From the NCBI GenBank assembly GCA_040386595.1, contig JAZKFE010000091.1, forward strand, positions 1 to 64,000: a stretch of DNA of 64,000 nucleotides, read 5' to 3'. The DNA is from JAKFVC01 sp040386595 (GTDB taxonomy: Bacteria > Planctomycetota > Planctomycetia > Planctomycetales > Planctomycetaceae). Position 1 is the stretch's first letter; each line of letters begins with the position of its first letter. A program made the translations under genes and the position numbers. This document shows positions 1-8,065 of this stretch, piece by piece. The notes beneath the pieces are model-generated. The model had not been told where the DNA came from, ran no database searches, and saw only the letters and a list, made by a program, of their open reading frames with translations.

Positions 1-23
1 CAACCTCTTGTTCGCTATGCTCA

Positions 24-43
24 CCCAGATTCGAGAATCTGGG
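24..43. repeat. Palindrome with GATTC-GA-GAATC core
   Basis: Nine-base arms (CCCAGATTC / GAATCTGGG) separated by GA. The GATTC..GAATC core recurs inside the much longer palindrome at 34379-34424. The remaining bases of 1-129 show no gene; this stretch lies downstream of the minus-strand gene ending at 130, so the hairpin could act as its terminator. Confidence 0.5.
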
Positions 44-129
44 CTACCCATCGACGGTGTCGATGAGGACTCATGCGTTATGCGAAACCGCTCTCACCTC
101 CCATGCGAGATGTGTTTTGACTCACAACT

Positions 130-2574
130 CTACTGAGCTGGTGTGACGACCTGGGTTCCCTCGGCGACTGTGGGGGCGACGCTGGGCGAATTCGGGGCCA
201 TCGGTAGCAGACGCTTCGCTTCTCGGAGCAAGAAGTCGGTGTCGCGGAACGGTTCGTGGCTGATGTCCTGCCAACGGACCAACCCTTGAGCGTCGATCAA
301 CAAGGTCGCGTGCAACGGGCGATTCTCGAAATCGTCAAACGCCCGATTGGTCTTAAACGCATCCATTGTCGGGTTGCTCAAGAGAGCAAACGGGAAGGCT
401 TGCTCACCGTACGACTTCAGCGATTTCTCCAAACCTTCGCGACCGTCCGTACTGACTCCCACCAGTGTAATTCCTTGCTTTCCAAACTCAGCGGCTTTGG
501 GAGCGAAGGCTTGCAACTGTTCGCTGCAATGCAGACAGCCGTGCCCGAGGAAGAAGATCAACACCAGCGGCTTCCCGCGAAACTGAGCCAAGCCCACTTT
601 CTCACCAGTGACATTTTCCGCGATCCATTCCGGAGCGGCCTGGGGCTGCCAGCGGAACGGTCCCAGGCTATCCAGGGCTGGGCGTTCTCCGACATCCTTC
701 TCGGGTGGTTTCACATCGCGCCAATCTTCGGGCAGGCCGTGTTGCGCGGCGAACGGTATCAGTCGCGAGAAGACCGGGGAGCCCTTGATGTCGATGTAAG
801 TCGAGATCGCTCGCAGCTTATCGAACGTCTCTTTGGCTTCTTTGGGTTCTTCGGCCAGGATCAGCAATTCCACCAATGCGGCCAGTGGCTGAGTCTGATT
901 CTTGCGTGTGCTGACGGCATCTCGCGCGGCTTTCAACGCCGCCTCTTTCTCACCCGCCTGCAACTGGACACGAGCCAGATAGATGGCATCGACATCACCG
1001 GCCTCGCGCAGCTTCACCAATCCGGCCTTAAAATCTCTTCCCGCAACCGCGAGATGTCCCTGAACTTCGGCAATGGCTTTATCCAACGCCTGGATCTGGG
1101 GATTGGTGGGCTTCTTTTCGGCCGTCGTCGTCGCCGCGTCCGGGAGAGCTGGAGCCGGGGCGACCAATGGAGCTGGTTTCGCGGCTTCAGTCTTGGCTTT
1201 CTCTTCCGCTTCTTTTTTCGTTTTGGCCGAGTCGGTTTCAGTCTGTTTGCGAACTTCGTCTTTCAGACGTTCTTCCAGAGCCGCCAGCTGCACTGTCCCA
1301 CCTTCGGTATCGCCACGACGCACTTTGGCCACTGCCAGATGTCGCAAACGTTTGATCTGTTCGAGTGGAATGTCGGTCGGTTCGAGGTAGCTGGTGTCCG
1401 ATAGAGAGATCAGCTCTTCCCAGAGCTCATACCGCGACAATTCTTCGAACAACCGCAACCGTCCGTAGTAGCTGCTGCCATGTTTTTGCATGGTGTTGTA
1501 CTTAGGATGTCGCGGTAACTCGGACATATTCTTGGCCAGATCGATTCCCTCGCGGACGCGGCCGACAAAGCTCAAATCGCGAATCAGCCATTCGTTGTTG
1601 TGCGCGAAATTGTGAATCTGATCGGGTAAAACGCGATCTCGCTGCATGTAGGCATGATCGACCCGGGCTGAGGCTTCTTGTTGCCAGGCCGCCTCCGCAT
1701 AGCGTTCCACTCGCGAAAAAATGTGCCCCGGCATATGCCACATATGGGCGATGCTGGAAGCCGCTTGGCCACACTTGGCGGCAGACGGTAAGGCCAGTTC
1801 CGCCTTCTCATAATCCCAGAGGTGGATCATGTAGTGGTGCGCCGGATGCTGGGGCTCAACGGACAGAACTTCTTTAATCAACGCACTCACGGCCAGATTG
1901 CTGGTAATGGGCACGCTGTGGCTGCGGTTGTCCCACAGCTGGAAGCACAAGAACGCCTTCGCTTCGAGATCTTCCGGATGATCCAGATAGATGCGTTCCA
2001 AGGCCTTGGTGTACTTTTCGTACTTGTCCTTTTCCTTATTGTTCTTCTTTTTCGGGTCGTCTTTATAGAAATTTTCCAGGGACTCGATGTACTGGTCCTC
2101 GCGCGGCGTCAAATCCTTTTTGCGTTTCACGGCTTCGGCGATAAAAGCCTTCGCCCGCTTTTCGTTATTGGTGTTGGCCATGGCCATGCCCCAATAGGCG
2201 ATGGCACAGTTCGGATCGAGTGCTGCGGCCTGTCGAAAAGATCGTTCGGCTTCGAAGTACCAAAAGCCGTGCAATTGCCCGACACCTTGGTTGATGAACT
2301 GTTGACACTCAGGGACTTTGCTCGAAGTGGGGAAGTTGACTTTGCCCGTATTCGACATGAGGTAGGCCTTCTGCCGCGGCCCTTCGTCAAACACTTCTCC
2401 ATGGAGCGAGTGCCCTGGCTGGATTGCCGGTGGTGCGGCCGGAGTGGCCGCCGGCGGCGTCGCTGCGGGTGCCACCACAGCTGGCGGGGAGGCCTCCGGC
2501 ACGGCATCTTCTGCGACGGAAACGCTGGTCAGCGTCAAACCAAGCAGCAGGAAACAAATCATGTGACGCAACAT
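130..2574 (-). CDS. Secreted TPR protein with C-terminal redoxin domain
   Basis: This is an 814-residue exported protein. It has an N-terminal signal peptide (hydrophobic about residues 5-20, ending near SVAEDA), then an Ala/Pro-rich linker. Helical repeats typical of TPR follow (about 90-340, for example the AAALDPNCAIAYWGMAMA stretch), then a charged Lys/Glu/Ala segment near 440-480. The last ~170 residues are an AhpC/TSA-like thioredoxin fold with a CLHC motif (C680, C683), consistent with a thiol-disulfide or peroxide-linked activity outside the cytoplasm. The fold order and CxxC are read directly; the substrate is unknown. The gene stands alone on the minus strand, with a divergent neighbour at 3127. 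Confidence 0.75.
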   Translation of the reverse strand: MLRHMICFLLLGLTLTSVSVAEDAVPEASPPAVVAPAATPPAATPAAPPAIQPGHSLHGEVFDEGPRQKAYLMSNTGKVNFPTSSKVPECQQFINQGVGQLHGFWYFEAERSFRQAAALDPNCAIAYWGMAMANTNNEKRAKAFIAEAVKRKKDLTPREDQYIESLENFYKDDPKKKNNKEKDKYEKYTKALERIYLDHPEDLEAKAFLCFQLWDNRSHSVPITSNLAVSALIKEVLSVEPQHPAHHYMIHLWDYEKAELALPSAAKCGQAASSIAHMWHMPGHIFSRVERYAEAAWQQEASARVDHAYMQRDRVLPDQIHNFAHNNEWLIRDLSFVGRVREGIDLAKNMSELPRHPKYNTMQKHGSSYYGRLRLFEELSRYELWEELISLSDTSYLEPTDIPLEQIKRLRHLAVAKVRRGDTEGGTVQLAALEERLKDEVRKQTETDSAKTKKEAEEKAKTEAAKPAPLVAPAPALPDAATTTAEKKPTNPQIQALDKAIAEVQGHLAVAGRDFKAGLVKLREAGDVDAIYLARVQLQAGEKEAALKAARDAVSTRKNQTQPLAALVELLILAEEPKEAKETFDKLRAISTYIDIKGSPVFSRLIPFAAQHGLPEDWRDVKPPEKDVGERPALDSLGPFRWQPQAAPEWIAENVTGEKVGLAQFRGKPLVLIFFLGHGCLHCSEQLQAFAPKAAEFGKQGITLVGVSTDGREGLEKSLKSYGEQAFPFALLSNPTMDAFKTNRAFDDFENRPLHATLLIDAQGLVRWQDISHEPFRDTDFLLREAKRLLPMAPNSPSVAPTVAEGTQVVTPAQ

Positions 2575-2674
2575 AAACAGCCTCAGCGGGGCTTAAATGG
2601 TGTGGGCTTCTCGTCTGGCCTCTCGAACTCGTGTTCGACAGTGATCAACGTTCTCAGGTGGGACCTTCGGCAAT

Positions 2675-2700
2675 GTCGGGCAAGAATCACCTTGCCCGAC
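2675..2700. repeat. GTCGGGCAAG hairpin
   Basis: Perfect 10-bp inverted repeat (GTCGGGCAAG / CTTGCCCGAC) with a 6-base loop. There is no T-run next to it. It lies upstream of the start of the TPR-redoxin gene, so it could be a leader structure or an operator; terminator function is unlikely. Confidence 0.4.
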
Positions 2701-2880
2701 GTGCGGCGCATTTTTTGTGGGTAGGAAAATGGCCGACCAGCTATTGTGACCCGGACTGTGTCGCCAATTCTAGTTCAAACTAAGACTGAACGGAAAAAAC
2801 AGTACAAGACAACAGGGCTATTTCAGAGGGCACCGGAAGGACTTTTGGGGCTATTGGGATGGGTGAGGCGGCTGCCGAAC

Positions 2881-2957
2881 CATAGTCGTTGTTCGCTCCG
2901 CGAACATAACCCGTGTCCTGCGAGCACGTTCAGTTCGCGGAGCGAACAACGACTATG
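2881..2957. repeat. Inverted-repeat element, 25-bp perfect arms
   Basis: The arms 2881-2905 and 2933-2957 are perfect reverse complements around a 27-base centre. The right arm runs GTTCGCGGAGCGAAC...CTATG. The same 25 bases occur with one mismatch at 9621-9645. The right arm holds a GGAG-like ribosome-binding motif 12 bases ahead of a terminal ATG. Confidence 0.8.
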
Positions 2958-3126
2958 AACGACGATGGCCGGACTGCGAATAGACAAATTGGCCGGGAAT
3001 ACAGATCTTTCCGGTAGGGGCTTGTATTTGGTTTTTTATCGGATGACAATAAAGTCCCTGTCGGTAATCACTTACGGCGAGATCATCACTGCTGAACGGA
3101 ATCGCAATAGATGGTGGAAATTGTCG

Positions 3127-4788
3127 ATGCCGCGTCCTGGAATTGAGTTTTATTTCCGCTTGCTGGTTCTGTATGGGATACCTCTATGTCTCATGCCACT
3201 AGCCTCAGTCTGCGCTCAGTCTGCGGATAATTCTCAACCGCCAACTGGCACTCAGATGCTGGTTTTTCTCCGCGCCGAGAAACCCGTATTCGTGCAACTG
3301 ACCGTGATGTTGGGCGGCCAAGAATTGCGGGAAGCCCGAGCACAGCGGGTGACATCGGTCTTCAATGAGTTGGATGCCAACCACGACGGAATGATTGATC
3401 CTGCCGAGCGTGACGCCACCCCCAAGGCACTGCGAAAGCTTGGTGTGGGCGAGAAGTGGTCGGAACTTCTTCTGCGTCTGGATATCACTCCGGTGGATCA
3501 AAATATCTCCGCGGCGGAACTGGCGTCATTCATCCAGGCCCGCTTTGGGCCGCCGGTGGTGCTGGTCGCTCGTCCGCGTGGCGTCCGTCGTGCCAATCAG
3601 GCGGTCGAACTGTTTGAACTGCTGGACGATAACCAGGATCAAGTTCTCAACGAAGCGGAGTTCGCGGCCCTCTCCAGTCGGTTGCATAAACTGGACGCGG
3701 ATGGCGACGATTCCTTCTCCGTGATCGAGGTCGAACCGTTTCGCAATCCCTTCAGTCCGCGAAGCACGACGATGACCGCTCCATCAGAAGATGCCACCTG
3801 GGTACTGGTGGAAGCCGCAGCGGAAGTGTTGCTGAAGCGGTTTGACCAGCAGCCCCCGTTGAAATTGCTGACGGCCGCCGAATTGGGGCTCCCTCAAAAG
3901 CTAGTTGACGCGCGAGACACTAACCATGACGGGGGGCTTGATCTGAATGAACTTCGCTCATGGCTGCCCACGGTGCCGCCGCAGTATCAGTTACAAGTCA
4001 GCCTGCCCCAAGGGAAAGTTCGACAGACGAATGTGACCTGGGCAGACGTTGCTGCGCCCCCGCCCGCTACACCCCAGCGGGCGAATTCACGAGCGAAAGT
4101 GGTTACCACCAAAAACCTGGAAGTGGCCATCGCTGGTCTGCCTCTGCAACTGCAGATTTCAGGCAGTCGCGCCTCGCAAGGGGACAATTTGTCATTCTAT
4201 AAATTGCAGTTTCGACGTAGCGACGCAGATAAGAATAAGTATCTCGACAAGACCGAGTTCGCGATGTTGAATTTGCCTGGGGCCACGTTCGAAGCGGTCG
4301 ATACCGACGGCAATGGCCAGGTTTTCGAAAACGAAATCGAAGAGTTTCTCGAACTGGAAAATCTGGTCGATCAAGGGCACGTTCAAATCACCTACGATAG
4401 TAATGAGCTCTCGCTGTTTTCGTTGCTGGATCTCAATAAGGACAACCGCTTGACGCCGCGCGAGTGCATTCACGTGACGGCAGCCTGGAAGCCGTATGAT
4501 GTCAATCACGACGGACAGTTGGCGCGGCAGGAGCTTTCGGGCAAGTTGCGGCTGACAGCGGAATTGGTGAAGCCGCGTCTGTTTCAAGACATCGCTGCAG
4601 CCCCGGGCGGGGCGGCGGGGGAACCGATCATTAGACCGCGAACTGCGGCGCCGCTGTGGTTCCGCGGGATGGACCGGAATCAGGATGGAGATATCTCACG
4701 CCGCGAGTTCATCGGCAATGACGCCGCGTTCAAAAAATGGGATCGCGACGGAGATGGTTTAATTAGTGAGCAAGAAGCGGGAACTTAA
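3127..4788 (+). CDS. Exported protein with ten EF-hand loops
   Basis: The ATG at 3127 is preferred because it puts a signal peptide at the N terminus (FRLLVLYGIPLCLMPLASVC, ending ..CAQ), giving 553 residues; upstream in-frame starts would bury it. At least ten EF-hand-type loops can be read: DANHDGMIDPAE (about 83-94), DDNQDQVLNEAE, DADGDDSFSVIE, DTNHDGGLDLNE, DADKNKYLDKTE, DTDGNGQVFENE, DLNKDNRLTPRE, DVNHDGQLARQE, DRNQDGDISRRE and DRDGDGLISEQE (539-550). The protein very likely binds calcium in the periplasm or at the surface. Such EF-hand arrays are common in planctomycetes, but the role is unknown. It is a single gene with an IR element on each side. Confidence 0.8.
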   Translation: MPRPGIEFYFRLLVLYGIPLCLMPLASVCAQSADNSQPPTGTQMLVFLRAEKPVFVQLTVMLGGQELREARAQRVTSVFNELDANHDGMIDPAERDATPKALRKLGVGEKWSELLLRLDITPVDQNISAAELASFIQARFGPPVVLVARPRGVRRANQAVELFELLDDNQDQVLNEAEFAALSSRLHKLDADGDDSFSVIEVEPFRNPFSPRSTTMTAPSEDATWVLVEAAAEVLLKRFDQQPPLKLLTAAELGLPQKLVDARDTNHDGGLDLNELRSWLPTVPPQYQLQVSLPQGKVRQTNVTWADVAAPPPATPQRANSRAKVVTTKNLEVAIAGLPLQLQISGSRASQGDNLSFYKLQFRRSDADKNKYLDKTEFAMLNLPGATFEAVDTDGNGQVFENEIEEFLELENLVDQGHVQITYDSNELSLFSLLDLNKDNRLTPRECIHVTAAWKPYDVNHDGQLARQELSGKLRLTAELVKPRLFQDIAAAPGGAAGEPIIRPRTAAPLWFRGMDRNQDGDISRREFIGNDAAFKKWDRDGDGLISEQEAGT

Positions 4789-4819
4789 TTGTGAAGCGGT
4801 CATGAATGTTCGAAACCCG

Positions 4820-4912
4820 TAGGTCAGACTGTGTCTGACTCTCTCCAGGTGTTGCGAACAACCGAACTTGGATTTTGCCCAGTTGTTTATGCGTCAGGCA
4901 CAGCCTGACCTA
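4820..4912. repeat. Inverted-repeat element, 20-bp arms
   Basis: Left arm 4820-4839 (TAGGTCAGACTGTGTCTGAC) pairs with 4893-4912 (GTCAGGCACAGCCTGACCTA) with two mismatches. Each arm is itself partly palindromic. It sits between the EF-hand gene and the coiled-coil gene, and may form an mRNA stem. Confidence 0.7.
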
Positions 4913-4937
4913 CTCCCTATTTTAGAGGCCCTCGGCC

Positions 4938-6590
4938 ATGCAGCACCTACAACATAGCCACAAACTTCTGCGAGGCGTGGCCACGCGGCTGCGATTGACG
5001 AATCTGGGGCGGCAGTGGCGTTGGGTGTTTCTGAGTTTCTGTGCGGTGTATGCCATCGCGCTCTTGGTCAGCCGCAGCACTGGCTGGGCGTCCGGTCAAT
5101 TTTTGACGCTGCACTTGCCGATTCTGGCCGTGCTCTCGTTGGCGGTCAGTGCACTCTTTCATCGCCGTCCGACAGTTGTTGATGCCGCCCGCCGTGTTGA
5201 TGTGCACGGTCAGACTCGTGATCTGTTTCTCACCGTCACGAAGCTGGGCCATTCAGTGGGAGAATTTCAGCCGTTGGTGGTGCAGTCGGCGGAAAAAACC
5301 GCGCAGCAACATCATCCCTGGCAGGTCGTCCAATTTCCCTGGCAGCAGCCGTCGTTGCAGACGGCTCTCGTTGCGCTAGTGGTCTGGGGGGGCATTGCCT
5401 TATTTCCCCAGTTCGATCCCTTCGGCAAAGTTGCGGCAGCTCAGGCTGCCGAGCAGCGTGGAGAAAAACTGGCCGTTGCCCGTCGCGCCACCAAGGAACG
5501 AATGGAAGAGCTGAAGTCGGCCGAAGAAGCCAGCGAGAAGAACGCGGAAGTCGCCAAGGCGCTCGAGAAGCTGAAACATGTGCTGGGGAAGATGGAAAAA
5601 GGCAAGCCCGCAGAGAATCGCGCGGGGTTGGCCTCGGAGCAAAAGAAGCTGGGCGCCCTGTGGCGAAAACTGAGTGCCGAGAAGATGGCCGAAATGTTGA
5701 CGAAGAACTCTTCCGAACAAGCATTTGGTGAGTCGGCGGATGCCAGTCAACAAAAATGGGCCAAGGAGCTGCAGGAAGGCAATGCCAACGGGCTGCGTAA
5801 AGAACTGGCCGAGATGCAAGCACTCGCCGAGAAAATCAAACAGGCCAAGGATCCGGCGGAGAAGGCCCAGTTGCAATCGGAGTTGAAAAAGAAGGCGCAG
5901 CAAATGAAGGAATTTGCCGCCGAAAAAATTCAGAATAAGGCCTTAAAAGCGGCTCTGGATCGAGCTCTGGAGCAACTGGAATCTTCGAAGCAGCCGGGCC
6001 AGGGAAAAGAAGCCGAAAAAGAAGCGCTGGAAGCGCTGAAAGAATCTTTAGAGTTGGCCAAAGCAGAAATCAAGCAGTTGGAATTGTCGGCCAAAGAAAT
6101 GAAGGAGCTGCAAGAAGCCTTAAAAACGATCCAGATGGCGAAGCAGCTCAACGACAAGGACAAGCTCGACGGGGAAGGTGAAGAGAGCGGTATGTCGCTG
6201 GAAGAATATCAGGAAATGTATGAGCAAATGATGGCCGAGATGGGTGACGGGGAAGGTGAAGGAAATGGGGACGGCGAAGGACTAGGCGGCGGTGAGCCGG
6301 AGGCCGAAGATGATTCGGGGAAGACTAACTTCAAAAACGAGCAGTCCAAGTCGGCGGTCAAAGCAGGAAAAATGTTGCTGACCATCAATACCAAGGGAGT
6401 CCCCCCCAAGGACGCCGAAGCTGAAGAAGTCAAAACTCAATATCGCGACCTGGTTCGCTCGGTCAAAAACAGCGCCGAAGAAGCCATTCAGCAAGAGCAG
6501 ATTCCCCCGGGATATCACGACGGAATTAAGAATTATTTTAATTCTCTGGAAGAAGCTCCACCGGAAGAGCCCGCTAAGAAATCAAAGTAG
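4938..6590 (+). CDS. Membrane-anchored coiled-coil protein, function unknown
   Basis: This 550-residue protein has three likely membrane segments (about 29-45, 55-74 and 143-158). A long Lys/Glu/Ala-rich coiled coil follows (about 170-420), then an acidic Gly/Glu patch (GDGEGEGNGDGEGLGGGEPE, about 435-455) and a basic tail. The architecture suggests a membrane-tethered scaffold or filament-forming protein. I recognise no enzyme motif. It precedes the VWA/MoxR region on the same strand, but a ~380-base gap follows, so co-transcription with it is uncertain. Proteins of this layout occur near MoxR-VWA clusters in planctomycetes, which is a loose association only. Confidence 0.7.
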   Translation: MQHLQHSHKLLRGVATRLRLTNLGRQWRWVFLSFCAVYAIALLVSRSTGWASGQFLTLHLPILAVLSLAVSALFHRRPTVVDAARRVDVHGQTRDLFLTVTKLGHSVGEFQPLVVQSAEKTAQQHHPWQVVQFPWQQPSLQTALVALVVWGGIALFPQFDPFGKVAAAQAAEQRGEKLAVARRATKERMEELKSAEEASEKNAEVAKALEKLKHVLGKMEKGKPAENRAGLASEQKKLGALWRKLSAEKMAEMLTKNSSEQAFGESADASQQKWAKELQEGNANGLRKELAEMQALAEKIKQAKDPAEKAQLQSELKKKAQQMKEFAAEKIQNKALKAALDRALEQLESSKQPGQGKEAEKEALEALKESLELAKAEIKQLELSAKEMKELQEALKTIQMAKQLNDKDKLDGEGEESGMSLEEYQEMYEQMMAEMGDGEGEGNGDGEGLGGGEPEAEDDSGKTNFKNEQSKSAVKAGKMLLTINTKGVPPKDAEAEEVKTQYRDLVRSVKNSAEEAIQQEQIPPGYHDGIKNYFNSLEEAPPEEPAKKSK

Positions 6591-6973
6591 ATGTTTTTTA
6601 ATAACGCCTAAATAAGACCGAGAAATTGCTAACGGTGAAATCGAGTTTGAGGTGACAAAAGGGAGTGTAAAACCACGAATGACACAAATCACACGAATGA
6701 AGAACAGCCAACCGCAGTGGTCGGGAAATCTGCAAGTGTCCGCAGCCTGTTCCTGATTTTAAAAATCACCTGAAAATCAATCTCCCCGTGATTTATTCGT
6801 GTCATTTGTGTAATTCGTGGTGACAATCTCCTGAACTAGTTCAATGCGTTCGTTCAATGCCGAAGGTGTTGTTAGAGCTTCAAAAAGGGCGCTGGTGAGT
6901 TGGGCGTGGTTGGCTCTTAAAGTAAACTATTTCGAAATCAATCCCGCCTCATCATTCAACGTTTGCCTCGCTT
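6591..6973. other. Intergenic region with IR element
   Basis: This 383-base gap contains the inverted-repeat element at 6672-6821 and no gene I can support. A promoter for the downstream ABC importer is expected in 6840-6970, but I could not pick out a convincing -35/-10 pair. Confidence 0.5.
6672..6821. repeat. Inverted-repeat element, accacgaat class
   Basis: The 27-base arms 6672-6698 (ACCACGAATGACACAAATCA...) and 6795-6821 (ATTCGTGTCATTTGTGTAAT...) are reverse complements with about two mismatches. They are separated by ~96 bases with no open frame. Each arm has an internal near-repeat of ACACGAAT. Confidence 0.75.
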
Positions 6974-8065
6974 ATGCGCCTTTCGAAATCTGTCGTCGTG
7001 ATCGTCCTGGGGACGTTGCTGTTGGTTGTCGCTGCTTGGTTGTCGCAGCGTTCCATCTGGACGAAATCCTCGCAGGCACTGGTGGTGTACTGTGCCCACG
7101 ATGCGGAATACTCCGAGCCGATCCTTAAAGAATTCGAACGCCGCACCGGGATTCCAATGTTGATCCGGTTCGATACGGAAGCCACCAAATCGTTGGGGCT
7201 GATTAATCTCTTGATCCACGAAAAATCACAGCCGCGGTGTGATGTTTTCTGGAACAATGAACTGCTCGGAATGCTGGATTTGCAGGCTCAAGAGGTGCTG
7301 CAACCGTATCGCGGGTCTGGCTATGAACGGATCCCCGATCGCTATAAAGATCCGGAAGGGTATTGGACCGGATTTGCGGCTCGACTGCGGGTGGATATCG
7401 TCAATACCTCGAAAGTGAAAGCGGATCCCGAGGCGGTCGAAGAGCTGTGGAAGGCGGACAAATTAAATTCGCTGGCCATCGCCAAGCCGCTGTATGGAAC
7501 GACTCTGGTGCATTATGCGGTGCTTTCGCAGCAGTGGGGCTTGCCGCGTTTAAAAGCCTGGCATCGTGAGACTCGCGACCGTGGGTTAAACGAAGTAAAC
7601 GGCAATGCGACCGTCAAGAATCTGGTGGCGCAAGGTGCATGCAGTGCCGGCTGGACTGACACGGATGACTTTTTTGTGGCGAAAGATGCCGGCCTGCCGG
7701 TCGCTATGTTGCCGGTGCGAGTCAACCAGAATCAGACGATCTGTATCCCGAACTGTGTGGCGTTGATTCAGGGGAGTCAGCATACACCCGAAGCCCAGCA
7801 GTTGATCGACTTCCTGCTGTCGGCCGAGACGGAGTTAAAACTCGCCAAATCCTCGGCGCGGCAAGTTCCCCTGGGGAAGATGGACCCTGTGACCTTGCCG
7901 ACGGAAGTTCGTGAGCTGGCGGCCTGGGCTCAGGATGGCGTCGACCTGCGATTGTTGTATGCGGCTCGGCAGGGATGTGTGGCCTGGCTGACCGAAGAAT
8001 ATTTGCGATACTCGCCCGCTGCCACTGTGACCCCACCTGCGACGACCGGAGCGCCGTCTCCATGA
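6974..8065 (+). CDS. ABC importer substrate-binding protein, ferric-iron (FbpA) type
   Basis: This 363-residue protein has an N-terminal membrane anchor or signal (about 7-25, VVVIVLGTLLLVVAAWL). It then starts like FbpA/FutA-type binding proteins: VVYCAHDAEYSEPILKEFER, followed by a DVFWNNELLGM segment typical of extracellular solute-binding family 1. It should deliver a ligand to the permease and ATPase encoded next. Fe(III) is the best guess from family resemblance, but thiamine, phosphonate or polyamine transporters look alike. Its stop codon overlaps the permease start (ATGA at 8062-8065), so the two are translationally coupled. Confidence 0.78.
   Translation: MRLSKSVVVIVLGTLLLVVAAWLSQRSIWTKSSQALVVYCAHDAEYSEPILKEFERRTGIPMLIRFDTEATKSLGLINLLIHEKSQPRCDVFWNNELLGMLDLQAQEVLQPYRGSGYERIPDRYKDPEGYWTGFAARLRVDIVNTSKVKADPEAVEELWKADKLNSLAIAKPLYGTTLVHYAVLSQQWGLPRLKAWHRETRDRGLNEVNGNATVKNLVAQGACSAGWTDTDDFFVAKDAGLPVAMLPVRVNQNQTICIPNCVALIQGSQHTPEAQQLIDFLLSAETELKLAKSSARQVPLGKMDPVTLPTEVRELAAWAQDGVDLRLLYAARQGCVAWLTEEYLRYSPAATVTPPATTGAPSP

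Larger units (their letters stand above)
2575..3126. other. Divergent intergenic region with hairpin and IR element
   Basis: This 552-base stretch separates divergent genes at 2574 (-) and 3127 (+) and should hold both promoters. It contains a 10-bp hairpin at 2675-2700 and an inverted-repeat element at 2881-2957. Short open frames here have no recognisable protein features, so I call no gene. Confidence 0.6.

Noticed and set aside
256..1404. Long open frame on the plus strand inside the TPR-redoxin gene
   Set aside because: It is antisense to a clear protein with signal peptide and redoxin domain, and its Phe/Arg-rich translation has no motif; typical shadow of GC-biased codon usage.
5400..5903. 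Leu/Gly/Phe-rich minus-strand frame opposite the coiled-coil gene
   Set aside because: It is the antisense reading of repeated Lys/Glu codons, which gives Phe/Leu-rich shadows.
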